The notes beneath the pieces are model-generated. The model did not search any database and was not told where the DNA came from. It saw only the letters and a program-made list of their open reading frames with translations. 64,000 bases of DNA, from assembly GCF_007003975.1 (NCBI RefSeq), contig NZ_VFTC01000008.1:1-64000 (forward strand). The letters run 5' to 3'. Position 1 is the stretch's first letter; every line of letters begins with the position of its first letter. Position numbers and translations under genes: made by a program. This document shows positions 8,670-16,883 of the stretch, in pieces. Source of the DNA: Mesorhizobium sp. WSM4306 (GTDB lineage: Bacteria; Pseudomonadota; Alphaproteobacteria; Rhizobiales; Rhizobiaceae).

Positions 8670-8978
8670 GATCAGGTCCTATTGAGATTGGCGGCGACTG
8701 TCGCGCCCCCTGAATGAAAAATCCACCGTAAATGCGACCGCTTCGGTGGCGCGGCAAGCTCAACCCTGGCGCGATCCGATCGCAAAACCAGCGTGTTGGA
8801 GTAGCACGCGTGCAAATAGGCCATGCCGCGAAAGGACATGATAACCATTCCGGCAGCTTTCGTTCACTGCTGAAGCAACAATTCCGCCGGTTTCGAGACC
8901 TGTTAACCCTTTCAAGCCAATGGTCTTCTCGCCATGAATCCGTGGCGGAAATCGTTTGACCGAGGGGTCACCTAGAAT
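8670..8978. other. divergent intergenic region, kbl-tdh versus GGDEF-EAL gene
   Basis: The 309 bp hold no convincing gene. An open frame at 8732-8959 has no protein-like composition. The segment must contain the kbl promoter (left) and the promoter of the cyclic-di-GMP gene (right). GAGGGG at about 8962-8968 is a plausible ribosome-binding site for the right-hand gene. I saw no clear operator or hairpin. Confidence 0.5.
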
Positions 8979-11045
8979 ATGTCGCAGCAGCCGGCGCAAA
9001 CCGTCTCGGGCAAACTTATCCTGCTGATCAAGACCGGCTACTGGCTGGCGCTGTTGATCATCGCGGCCATGGTGATGGCCTCCTTCATCCTGCTGCAGCA
9101 GATGATGGCGGCCCAGCAGCACAACCACACTCTGCTCGATATCGTCAGCACCCAGAAGGCGCTGTCGCAGCGCATCGTCTTCCTGGCAAGTGCAACCGGC
9201 TCTGCCTCGCGCGACAAGCAGCCGGCCCTGGTTGCGGCGCTCAAGCAAGCGACCACCGAGTTCGAGACGAATTACGACCTACTGCTCGAGCAGACCGGGG
9301 CCGATCCCCTGTCACCGGCGCGGTCCGACCCAAAATCGATCGAAAACGTGCTGTTCGCCAAGCCGTTCCACCTCGACTATTTCTCGGTCGGACTTATCGC
9401 CAATGGCGAAAGGCTGATCTCGTCCTTTGAGTCCCAGCTCTCCGGCAAGGCCGCCTACAAGGGTGGCGGCGAGCGCGTCAATCTCGACGCCTCCGTCGCC
9501 AACGCGACGCTGTCGGGCTATGCCGCCCTTGGCCAGCGTATCAGCGCCTTCGCCGACGAGCGGTCGGAAAAGCTCCTCGATCTCCACCGCACCTTGTTCT
9601 ACGCCACCATCGGCGTCATCGTGCTGGTCGCACTTTTCATCTTCCGGCCGATGTCAAAGGCGATCCTGCGCAAGACGCATGAGCTTATCGACGCCCGCAA
9701 TTCGATGGCCTTCATCGCCGTGCATGACGGGCTGACCGGCCTCCACAACCGCACCTTCCTGACCGATCACTTCGAAACGCTGATCAAGGGGGCGCATCGC
9801 AGGCGTGAGAGGCTGGCGGTAATCCAGCTCGATCTCGACCGGTTCAAGCAAATCAACGACACGCTCGGCCACGCCGCCGGCGACTATGTGCTGGTGGTCA
9901 CCGCGCAACGCATGCGCGATTCCTGCCGCGCCTCGGATCTGTGCGCTCGTCTTGGCGGCGACGAATTCGTGATGATCCTCAATGGCGCCGGCGGCACCGA
10001 GGACATCAACATGCTGGCCAGGCGCATCCTCGAGCAGATCAACGAGCCGATCATGTTCCAGGGCACGACCATCCTTCCGGGTGCCAGCGCAGGCATTGCC
10101 GTCTATCCCATCGACGCGGATAATGCGGCTGATCTGCTCGTCCACGCCGACCTCGCGCTCTATTCCGCCAAGAAGCTTGGCGGTGGCAGCTTCTCGTTCT
10201 TCTCCGAGGAACTCAGGCGCGAACTCGATTACCGCAAGCAGCTCGAGCACGACATCAAGGTCGCCATTGCCGAGAGTGCCTTCCAGGTCTATTTCCAGCC
10301 GCAGGTGTCGCTCACCAACGGCGCCATCAGCGGCATCGAGGCGCTGGTGCGCTGGAAACACGCCGAGCGCGGCATGATCTCGCCGGGCGAATTCATTCCC
10401 GTCGCCGAAAAATGCGGCTTCATGCCCGAGATCGGCCGCATCGTCTTTGCCAAGGCGATCGAGCAAGCGGCCGAATGGGATCGCGCCGGCATTGCCTTCG
10501 GGCGGCTTGCCGTCAACGTGTCGGGCACCGAGTTGCGCGAACCCGACTTCGACCGCTTCCTGTTCGCGACGCTGGAGAAGGCTGGGCTGTCGGCCGACAA
10601 ACTGTCGCTGGAAATCGTTGAATCCGTCATTCTCGATGACGAAAAGACCGGCATCGCGGCCAAGCTTCGCCACATCCGCGCCGCCGGCGTCCATCTGGAA
10701 CTCGACGATTTCGGCACCGGCTATGCCTCGCTCAGCCATGTCAATCCAAACGAGATCGACCGGCTGAAAATCGATCGCCGCTTCGTCCAGAACATCAATG
10801 AGAACGGCGACAACAGCAAGATCGTGCGCGCCATCACCGAGCTGGCGCGCGGCCTCGGCATCTCGATCGTCGCCGAGGGTGCGGAAACCGAGGCCGAGCT
10901 CGATTCGCTGATGGCGATCGGCTGCGACCAGGTGCAGGGCTATTCCATCGCCTTCCCGATGCCTCAGGACAAGGCGCGCGAATGGCTGCTGGCGCGCAGG
11001 CCAAAGAAAGCCAAGCTCAAGGTGTTGCAGGGCAATCTGGCATAG
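8979..11045 (+). CDS. membrane-anchored GGDEF-EAL cyclic-di-GMP protein
   Basis: The 688-residue protein has an N-terminal transmembrane helix (about 17-43), a periplasmic helical sensor of about 160 residues that includes a PilJ-like QKALSQRIVFLA motif, and a second helix (about 206-222). A GGDEF domain and an EAL domain follow. The GGDEF motif is intact (326-330) with an RxxD inhibitory site at 317-320. The EAL motif is intact (454-456, IEALVRW) and the later catalytic motifs EIVES, DDFGTGYASL and EGAETE are present. Both diguanylate cyclase and phosphodiesterase activity are therefore possible. The gene is monocistronic and its signal is unknown. Confidence 0.93.
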   Translation: MSQQPAQTVSGKLILLIKTGYWLALLIIAAMVMASFILLQQMMAAQQHNHTLLDIVSTQKALSQRIVFLASATGSASRDKQPALVAALKQATTEFETNYDLLLEQTGADPLSPARSDPKSIENVLFAKPFHLDYFSVGLIANGERLISSFESQLSGKAAYKGGGERVNLDASVANATLSGYAALGQRISAFADERSEKLLDLHRTLFYATIGVIVLVALFIFRPMSKAILRKTHELIDARNSMAFIAVHDGLTGLHNRTFLTDHFETLIKGAHRRRERLAVIQLDLDRFKQINDTLGHAAGDYVLVVTAQRMRDSCRASDLCARLGGDEFVMILNGAGGTEDINMLARRILEQINEPIMFQGTTILPGASAGIAVYPIDADNAADLLVHADLALYSAKKLGGGSFSFFSEELRRELDYRKQLEHDIKVAIAESAFQVYFQPQVSLTNGAISGIEALVRWKHAERGMISPGEFIPVAEKCGFMPEIGRIVFAKAIEQAAEWDRAGIAFGRLAVNVSGTELREPDFDRFLFATLEKAGLSADKLSLEIVESVILDDEKTGIAAKLRHIRAAGVHLELDDFGTGYASLSHVNPNEIDRLKIDRRFVQNINENGDNSKIVRAITELARGLGISIVAEGAETEAELDSLMAIGCDQVQGYSIAFPMPQDKAREWLLARRPKKAKLKVLQGNLA

Positions 11046-11063
11046 CGGCTCAGACCGCGTCGG

Positions 11064-11498
11064 TCATTCGGCCGGCGCGACATTCGCCCGAAGTGCTGCC
11101 AGCACCTCGGCGAATTCGGCCAGCCTGTCATCGGGAATGCCGGCGCGCAGCCGCTTGTCGAAGGCGACGGCTGCGAGGCGCAACTTTTCGAACAGCGCTT
11201 CGCCGGCTTCCGTCAACGCCACCTGGTGGACCCTGCGGTTTTCCGGATCGCGGCGGCGTGTCAGCAACCCTTGCGCCTCCATGCCGTTGAGGTGATGGGT
11301 AAGCGTCGCGCCCTGGATGCCGATCATCCCGGCAAGCTCGCGCTGGTTCGCCAGTTCCTTCGACTTGACCGAGAGCAAGGTCACCCAAACCGGCAGCGTG
11401 CCGCCGGCCTCGACCATCGCGGCATCAAAAGCCTGCGCGACCACTTTCGAGGTGCGGGCGAGATTCATGCCGACGGGCGGCCGGTCAAACAGTGTCAT
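11064..11498 (-). CDS. MarR-family transcriptional regulator
   Basis: The 144-residue winged-helix protein carries the HTH segment NQRELAGMIGIQGATLTHHLNGMEAQGLL and the wing RRRDPENRRVHQVALTEAGEALF. ATG 11498 is chosen over an upstream TTG at 11516 because the domain begins there. It is divergent from the small membrane protein at 11638, and a strong nested palindrome lies between them. It presumably represses both genes in response to a small lipophilic ligand; the ligand is not indicated. Confidence 0.86.
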   Translation of the reverse strand: MTLFDRPPVGMNLARTSKVVAQAFDAAMVEAGGTLPVWVTLLSVKSKELANQRELAGMIGIQGATLTHHLNGMEAQGLLTRRRDPENRRVHQVALTEAGEALFEKLRLAAVAFDKRLRAGIPDDRLAEFAEVLAALRANVAPAE

Positions 11499-11552
11499 GA
11501 CCTGACAGTAGAGCAAAGCGATTGGAACATGAAAGGTGACTTCATGATTGAC

Positions 11553-11574
11553 ATCTAATCGTTAGATATCTAAC
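11553..11574. promoter_or_regulatory. nested palindromic operator of the MarR regulator
   Basis: Two overlapping palindromes share the GTTAGAT half-site. ATCTAATCGTTAGAT (11553-11567) has perfect 6-bp arms, and GTTAGATATCTAAC (11561-11574) is a perfect 14-bp palindrome. The site lies in the divergent region between the MarR gene and the membrane protein gene, where a dimer (or two) would block both promoters. Confidence 0.65.
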
Positions 11575-11637
11575 TTTGTCTTATTGATGGCGTCGGCATG
11601 CTGCGACGCGCGGCGGGCGGCAGAGAGGAATGCGGTC

Positions 11638-12045
11638 ATGCAATATGTCTATATCGTCACCATCGGCCTGCACGTCATGGCCGGCGTGTTCTGGGCCGGC
11701 ACAACCATTGCGGTTGCCCGCGATCCGGAGATCAAGGCGGAGCGCTTCATCCGACCGCAGCTCGGCGCCTCCGGCCTGGCGTTCCTGACCGGCATACTGC
11801 TCTGGTATTTCTTTCATGAAGGCGCGTTCGGCTCGATGGAGCAGGTGCTGGCGCTGGGCATTTTGACGGCGCTGATCGCCGCTGGCGTGCAGGGCGCGCT
11901 TGTCGCCTCCGCCAGCAGGCAGCTGGCCGGCGCCGACGCTGCGACACAGACCCAGCTGCGGGCGAAAATGACCAGAGGCGAACGCATGGCCGGCGGGCTG
12001 CTGGTCATCACCGTGTTTTGCATGGCGACCGCTAAGCTGTTTTGA
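11638..12045 (+). CDS. four-helix integral membrane protein, unknown function
   Basis: The protein has 135 residues with about four hydrophobic segments: YVYIVTIGLHVMAGVFWAGTT, LAFLTGILLWYFF, LGILTALIAAGVQGALV and GLLVITVFCMATAKLF. ATG 11638 with GAGGAA upstream is preferred; in-frame ATGs at 11584 and 11587 would add a polar, non-conserved leader. It looks like the small DUF2269/CopD-like membrane proteins, but I cannot name the family. It is controlled, by position, by the adjacent MarR regulator and ends at a strong terminator. Confidence 0.72.
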   Translation: MQYVYIVTIGLHVMAGVFWAGTTIAVARDPEIKAERFIRPQLGASGLAFLTGILLWYFFHEGAFGSMEQVLALGILTALIAAGVQGALVASASRQLAGADAATQTQLRAKMTRGERMAGGLLVITVFCMATAKLF

Positions 12046-12078
12046 AATCGCACGGCCGGCAAAACCGACCGGGCGCAG

Positions 12079-12134
12079 CGCGCAACGGACCAAAGGTGGC
12101 TCTCCTTGCAAAGGTCCGTTGCGCGTCTGTTTTT
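12079..12134 (+). terminator. Rho-independent terminator
   Basis: A 13-bp perfect stem (CGCGCAACGGACC at 12079-12091 with its complement at 12113-12125) and a 21-base loop are followed by a T-run at 12130-12134. It is placed 34 bp after the membrane protein gene and 32 bp before the end of the convergent flavin oxidoreductase gene. Confidence 0.85.
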
Positions 12135-12165
12135 GAGCATAATCTCGGGATCATGCCTTGGCCTA

Positions 12166-14211
12166 TCAAATCCTGATCCCGAACCGGATGCCGTCATAGA
12201 TGGCGGCGTGGATGTTGCGCGAGGCGACGGCGTCGCCGATGCGCAACAGCACGAAGCTGCCCTGCGGGTTGCGCTGCGGAAAAATGTCGCCGCCGCCGAC
12301 GAGCCGCTCGTAGTCGACCGCGCCACCGTTTTTCGACAGCGGCTTCAGCGCGAGATAGAGATCGTCGAGGGGAGCTGTGCCATGCTCGACCACGACCTGG
12401 TCGACCCGCCTTTCGCCGCGCCAGCCATCGGCAAAGTCGGAGGCCAATTCGGCGACCAGCTGGTTGCCCTCGCGCCGCACCGAGCGCAGCCTGGTGTTGA
12501 TGGTGATGGTGACGCCCTTTTCCTGGAAGGCACGCATATAGGGAACGTGGTTCATGCCGCCCATTTCCGGGGCGAAGAAGCGTTCCGGCGAAACCAGTTC
12601 CAGCTTTGACCCGGCATTGGCAATCAGCTCCGCCGCGCCCATGCCCTGGTGCCCGCCATTGTCGTCAAAGAACAGCACGTTCTCCGCCGGCTTGACGCTG
12701 CCGGCCATGATGTCCCAGCTCGACGTAACAAGATCGTCGCCCGCTGTCAGCGGCGGGTTTTGCGGCAGGCCGCCGGTGGCGATCACAACCACGTCGGGCG
12801 ACAGCGCCAGCACATCGTCCTGCTCGGCCCAGGTGTCGTAGCGGATCTCGACGCCGAGCCGGTCGAGTTCGGCCAGCCGCCAGTCGATGATGCCGATCAG
12901 CTCCTTGCGGCGCGGGTTCTGCGTCGCCAGCCGAACCTGGCCGCCGGCCTGGCCGGAGGCTTCGAGCACCGTGACGTCATGGCCGCGTTCGGCCATGACG
13001 CGGGCGGCTTCCAGCCCGCCGGCGCCCGCGCCGACGACGACGACTTTCCGCTTCGGCCCTTCGGTCTTGGCGATGATATGCGGTATCTCGGCCTCGCGAC
13101 CGGTCGCCGCATTGTGGACGCACAGCGCTTCGCCGCCTTCATAGATGCGGTCGAGGCAATAGGTGGCGCCGACGCAAGGGCGGATCTCGTGCTCGCGGCC
13201 TTCCATGATTTTCTTGATGATGTGCGGATCGGCGATATGGGCGCGGGTCATGCCGACCATGTCGAGTTTTCCTGTCGCTATGGCATGGCGCGCGGTGGCG
13301 ACATCGGAAATGCGCGCCGCGTGGAAGGTCGGGAATTTCGTCGCCGCCCTCACCTCGCCGGCGAAATCGAGGTGCGGCGAAGAGCGCATGCCGGTCACCG
13401 GGATGACCTTGGTCAGTGCCGCATCGGTCTCGATCGAGCCGCGGATGATGTTGAGGAAGTCGACCTTGCCGGAGCCAGCAAGCCGCTTGGCAATCTCGAC
13501 GCCCTCCGCTTTCGACAGGCCCTTTTCAAAATCCTCGTCGGCGACCATGCGGATGCCGACGACGAATTTTTCGCCGACCGCCGTCCGTACCGCATCCAGC
13601 ACCATGTCAGTGAAGCGCAGCCGGTTATCGAGCGAACCGCCGAACTCGTCGTCGCGGTGGTTGGTGGCCGGCGACCAGAAACCGTCCATCAGATGGCCGT
13701 AGGCCTCGAACTCGATGCCGTCGAGGCCAGCCGCCTGGCAGCGTTGGGCGGCCGACGCATAGTCGGCGACGATGCGCTCGATGTCCCAGTCCTCGATGGT
13801 TTTTGGAAAAGCGCGGTGCGCCGGTTCGCGCACCGGCGAGGCCGATAGCACCGGCAGCCAGTCGGCCTTGTTCCAGCCGGTGCGGCGGCCGAGATGGGTG
13901 ATCTGGATCATCACCTTGCAGTCATGCTCATGGCAGGCGTCGGCAAGCTCGGCCAGCCATGGCACGATGCGGTCGTCATAGACATGCAGATTGCCGAAGG
14001 CGGCCGGGCTGTCGCGCGAGACGATCGCCGAGCCGGCGGTCATGGTCAGCGCCATGCCGCCCTTGGCCTTCTCGGCGTGGTAGAGCCGATAGCGCTGCTT
14101 CGGCATGCCGTCCTCGGAATAGGCCGGCTCATGGCTGGTCGACATCACCCGGTTCTTCAGCGTCAGGTGCTTGAGCTGATAGGGCTGGAGAAGCGGATCG
14201 TTGGCGGTCAT
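12166..14211 (-). CDS. TMADH/2,4-dienoyl-CoA reductase-like flavin oxidoreductase, probable N-methyl amine demethylase
   Basis: The 681-residue protein has an N-terminal old-yellow-enzyme FMN barrel (about 1-335), an iron-sulfur region, and a C-terminal FAD/NAD-binding half starting VVVVGAGAGGLEAARVMAERG. It belongs with trimethylamine dehydrogenase, dimethylglycine demethylase and N-methylproline demethylase (StcD), and is more distantly related to dienoyl-CoA reductase. In the cluster motif I see C346, C352 and C364, but alanine (A349) where TMADH has its second cysteine. Electron transfer through a normal [4Fe-4S] centre is therefore doubtful, unless another residue helps. The nearby MttB-family methyltransferase and peptide/amine-type binding protein suggest methylamine or betaine substrates. 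The exact substrate is not known. Confidence 0.85.
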   Translation of the reverse strand: MTANDPLLQPYQLKHLTLKNRVMSTSHEPAYSEDGMPKQRYRLYHAEKAKGGMALTMTAGSAIVSRDSPAAFGNLHVYDDRIVPWLAELADACHEHDCKVMIQITHLGRRTGWNKADWLPVLSASPVREPAHRAFPKTIEDWDIERIVADYASAAQRCQAAGLDGIEFEAYGHLMDGFWSPATNHRDDEFGGSLDNRLRFTDMVLDAVRTAVGEKFVVGIRMVADEDFEKGLSKAEGVEIAKRLAGSGKVDFLNIIRGSIETDAALTKVIPVTGMRSSPHLDFAGEVRAATKFPTFHAARISDVATARHAIATGKLDMVGMTRAHIADPHIIKKIMEGREHEIRPCVGATYCLDRIYEGGEALCVHNAATGREAEIPHIIAKTEGPKRKVVVVGAGAGGLEAARVMAERGHDVTVLEASGQAGGQVRLATQNPRRKELIGIIDWRLAELDRLGVEIRYDTWAEQDDVLALSPDVVVIATGGLPQNPPLTAGDDLVTSSWDIMAGSVKPAENVLFFDDNGGHQGMGAAELIANAGSKLELVSPERFFAPEMGGMNHVPYMRAFQEKGVTITINTRLRSVRREGNQLVAELASDFADGWRGERRVDQVVVEHGTAPLDDLYLALKPLSKNGGAVDYERLVGGGDIFPQRNPQGSFVLLRIGDAVASRNIHAAIYDGIRFGIRI

Positions 14212-14261
14212 CGTCTTCCTGCTTTTTCAAATTGTGTTCTTATTTTAAGGATCGGATTTGT

Positions 14262-14286
14262 CCGAAAACCGATGCGCAGTTTTCGG
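14262..14286. repeat. short rhizobial dispersed palindrome
   Basis: CCGAAAAC and GTTTTCGG form 8-bp perfect arms around a 9-base loop, in the context GGATCGGATTTGTCCGAAAACC...CGGTCCGATGC. This pattern recurs widely between genes in rhizobial genomes (recalled knowledge), and a diverged copy lies at about 56351-56390. It sits in the divergent spacer between the flavin oxidoreductase and queF. Coordinates may be off by one base. Confidence 0.55.
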
Positions 14287-14327
14287 TCCGATGCTAATGA
14301 GCGCCACGAATTCAAGGAATATTGCTC

Positions 14328-14789
14328 ATGATCGACACCAAAACCCTCACCCAGCTCGGCACCCACGTCGAGACGCCACAGAGCCCTGAAGCAGCGGTCC
14401 TGGAGACCGTGCCGTTCCAGCGCGGCGACGGGCCGCCGGCAATCGTGCGCTTCACCTGCCCGGAATTCACCTCGCTCTGCCCGGTCACCGGCCAGCCGGA
14501 CTTTGCCCATATCGTCATCGACTACGCACCCGACGCCGCCCTTGTGGAATCGAAGTCGCTCAAACTGTTCATGACCTCGTTTCGCAACCATGGCGCTTTC
14601 CATGAAGACTGCACGGTGATGATCGGCCGCCGCATTGTGGCGGCGACCAAGCCGCTGTGGTTGCGCATAGGCGGCTATTGGTATCCGCGCGGCGGCATTC
14701 CGATCGATGTCTTCTGGCAGACGGGGGCGCCGCCTGAAGGCGCTTGGCTGCCCGACACCGGTGTTGCCCCCTATCGCGGCCGAGGCTGA
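14328..14789 (+). CDS. queF: NADPH-dependent 7-cyano-7-deazaguanine reductase
   Basis: The 153-residue enzyme reduces preQ0 to preQ1 in queuosine biosynthesis. It is the short, unimodular T-fold type. Key motifs are the catalytic-cysteine block [16 protein letters not shown] and the QueF signature ESKSLKLF, followed by [12 protein letters not shown] 14328 is preferred over an in-frame TTG two codons upstream. No other queuosine gene is in the window and no preQ1 riboswitch was recognised in the leader. Confidence 0.96.
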   Translation: MIDTKTLTQLGTHVETPQSPEAAVLETVPFQRGDGPPAIVRFTCPEFTSLCPVTGQPDFAHIVIDYAPDAALVESKSLKLFMTSFRNHGAFHEDCTVMIGRRIVAATKPLWLRIGGYWYPRGGIPIDVFWQTGAPPEGAWLPDTGVAPYRGRG

Positions 14790-14796
14790 ACGGGCG

Positions 14797-15672
14797 TCAG
14801 TCATTGGCGGCGCCGGTTCGGCACAGCTTCGTTGCGAGGAACGGAAGGACCGCATCGCGATAGCGCGGCTGGTCGTAGCGCAAGAGGTCGACATGGCCTG
14901 CCCCTTCGAACCAGACCAGTTGCGAGTCGGCGGCGGCATTCCGCATCGCCAGCACCTGCCCGCGATCGATGAAGGGATCGATGCTGCCGGCGAGCAGCAT
15001 CAGCGGTTCACCGATCTTGCCGAGGCGGTCGACCGGCTTGGCGTTGTCGGCGCTCAAGCCGAGACGGAGCGGCATCTGCGCCAAAAGCACATCGGCCTGC
15101 AACCCGCGCCAGAAGTGGAAAGGCATGCGCCATGCCGTTGTCTCGCGCAAACTCGCATAGAGCTGCTCCAGCACATAGGCATCGGCAGGCGCTTGCGGTG
15201 CCGCGAAGACAAAGGCAGCGGCGCCCAGTGACGAGCCGACAGCGCCAAGCCTCTCGCCGGGAAAACGTTGCCTGGCAAAGGCAATGATGCGGGCGGCGTC
15301 CTGCCCTTCTGTGTAGCCAAAGCCCTGGATGGCGCCGCCGCTCTCGCCGTGCCCCGACAGGTCGAACAGGACGATGGAATAGCCGGCATCGAACAATAGT
15401 TTCGCTCGTTGAACCAGGGCCAGCCTGTTGGCGCCGCGCCCATGCAGCAGGACGATCGAGCCGCAACTGCCTTTTCGATCTGCCACCCAGCCGACAAGCT
15501 CGGGCGCGCCGGCTTGGTCGAGCACGACGCGCTCAACCGGCAGGTCACCCGGTGCCGCCAGAGCTTGCCGAGGCTCGCGGGCGATCAGCATGGTGCCGAT
15601 GTGCCAGTAGACGACGCAGGCGGCAGCGCCGAGCCCGACCAGCACGATCGCGAGCAAAACGCGAAGCGTCAT
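14797..15672 (-). CDS. alpha/beta hydrolase with N-terminal membrane anchor
   Basis: The 291-residue protein has a hydrophobic N-terminal helix (about 4-26), probably a membrane anchor facing the periplasm. The hydrolase fold shows the oxyanion strand VLLHGRGANR, nucleophile elbow GSSLG, a late acid in SIDPFIDRG and the catalytic His in GAGHVDLL. It resembles the ABHD/BEM46 group of membrane-associated serine hydrolases. The substrate is unknown. It is convergent with queF (7 bp between the stops) and 28 bp downstream of two secreted paralogues on the same strand. Confidence 0.8.
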   Translation of the reverse strand: MTLRVLLAIVLVGLGAAACVVYWHIGTMLIAREPRQALAAPGDLPVERVVLDQAGAPELVGWVADRKGSCGSIVLLHGRGANRLALVQRAKLLFDAGYSIVLFDLSGHGESGGAIQGFGYTEGQDAARIIAFARQRFPGERLGAVGSSLGAAAFVFAAPQAPADAYVLEQLYASLRETTAWRMPFHFWRGLQADVLLAQMPLRLGLSADNAKPVDRLGKIGEPLMLLAGSIDPFIDRGQVLAMRNAAADSQLVWFEGAGHVDLLRYDQPRYRDAVLPFLATKLCRTGAAND

Positions 15673-15700
15673 TGCCGCTCACCCGGAAGCGGTCGGCGGC

Positions 15701-16312
15701 TCATTCGCACTGATACTGGCTGAGCGCCCATTCGCCGGTCACCGAGAGCAGGTCGGATATCTTCCAGTCGCCATCGACCTTTTTCAGCTTCCACTCCAGC
15801 CGGTGCTGATTGCCTTCGACGACGAAGGCGACCACCACCTTGGCCTGATCACCATTGACGGCCTCGATGCTCTTCAGGCTCTTGTCGATTGCAAGCTTGT
15901 CGTTATCGGCATTGTCGAGCGCCATGTTGGGGTCGAGACATTCGCCCTGCCCCGACGCTCGCAGCGCATCGCTCTTGTCGAGCACGGTCTTGGCCGGATC
16001 GACGAAATTCTTGCGCTGGGTCGGATCGAGCTCCAGGCCGATATGTTCGTAGAACGGTTTGATTACCGCGGTCGGCGAACCCCGCAGGACGGGCGCGGCC
16101 GGCTCGGATGGCGGCCATGCCAGAGGTGGCGTCGCCGGCTCCACCGCATTACCAGGTTGATTTGCGGGCGGTGCGCCGCCCGGCGCTGTCTCGGCCGGGG
16201 CATTTGCGGGTGGCGGACCCAGCAGCCCTTGAGCGGCGGCGCCGCTCATACCCACCGCCAGCAGGCACAGAGTAGGCAGCGCCAGGGCGAGACGGCGGAA
16301 CACCTGCATCAC
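15701..16312 (-). CDS. secreted protein, paralogue of its upstream neighbour
   Basis: This is a 203-residue protein with a signal peptide (LALALPTLCLLAVGMSGAAA), a Pro/Ala-rich linker (about 31-75) and a C-terminal globular domain. The domain ends in LKKVDGDWKISDLLS...WALSQYQCE, which matches the neighbour's LKKIDGKWKIADITS...WTLSALEC. The two look like a tandem duplication of a DUF3828-like periplasmic domain; the family name is tentative. Its start overlaps the neighbour's stop by 4 bp. No enzyme motif is seen. Confidence 0.7.
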   Translation of the reverse strand: MMQVFRRLALALPTLCLLAVGMSGAAAQGLLGPPPANAPAETAPGGAPPANQPGNAVEPATPPLAWPPSEPAAPVLRGSPTAVIKPFYEHIGLELDPTQRKNFVDPAKTVLDKSDALRASGQGECLDPNMALDNADNDKLAIDKSLKSIEAVNGDQAKVVVAFVVEGNQHRLEWKLKKVDGDWKISDLLSVTGEWALSQYQCE

Positions 16313-16788
16313 TCCGGCGCTTTATCCGGCATGCATTCGAGCGCGCTCAGCGTCCAGTTGCTGGTCTTCGAAGTGATGTCGGCGATCTTCCATTTGCCGT
16401 CGATTTTCTTCAACGACCACAGCATTTCGCGTTCGGACTCATCGCCTTCCGCAAAAAGGCTGAACGTCGCCGTCACCTCGGCTGTATCGCCGTTGACGGA
16501 CTCGGCCAGCTTCAATGTCTTGGCAATCGTCTTCTGGTCGAAATCCTGAGCGTCGAGGCCGGGATCGAAGTCGAGGCAAGCGACCTCATCGGGCTTGTTT
16601 TTCTGCGCCTGGTCGTTGAGATCGAAGAGTTTCGTCACCGGCTCGGTGAAGCGGTCGCGGTATTTGGCATCCCCTTCGAATTTCACTTCAGGCACATAAA
16701 AGAACTTCACGGCGTTCGAAGCCGGCCCGGCCAGTGCGGCAGCGGGCAAGGCCATCCAAAGGGCAGCGGCCAGCACTATCGGTCTCAT
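16309..16788 (-). CDS. secreted protein, DUF3828-like, first gene of a paralogous pair
   Basis: The 159-residue product starts with a clear signal peptide (MRPIVLAAALWMALPAAALA). A domain follows with a conserved FFY start, an internal cysteine (EVACLDFDP) and the terminal LEC cysteine. These two cysteines are kept in the paralogue at 15701 (GECLDPN and QYQCE), so a disulfide is likely. ATG 16788 is chosen because the signal peptide begins there. The function is unknown. Confidence 0.7.
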   Translation of the reverse strand: MRPIVLAAALWMALPAAALAGPASNAVKFFYVPEVKFEGDAKYRDRFTEPVTKLFDLNDQAQKNKPDEVACLDFDPGLDAQDFDQKTIAKTLKLAESVNGDTAEVTATFSLFAEGDESEREMLWSLKKIDGKWKIADITSKTSNWTLSALECMPDKAPE

Positions 16789-16883
16789 GCAGGAATCTCC
16801 GGATGTTCGGCGGCAAGGTGGCAATACCACACATCCTGCATATCGGCTTTTTTGCGGCTCATGAAGTCCCGGCGTGCGCCGTC

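Noticed and set aside
8732-8959. Small gene between kbl and the GGDEF-EAL gene
   Set aside because: The 75-codon frame has unlikely composition and no ribosome-binding site, and it fills a region that must hold two promoters.
14212-14327. preQ1 riboswitch ahead of queF
   Set aside because: The leader contains the short rhizobial palindrome but no sequence I can match to a preQ1 aptamer.
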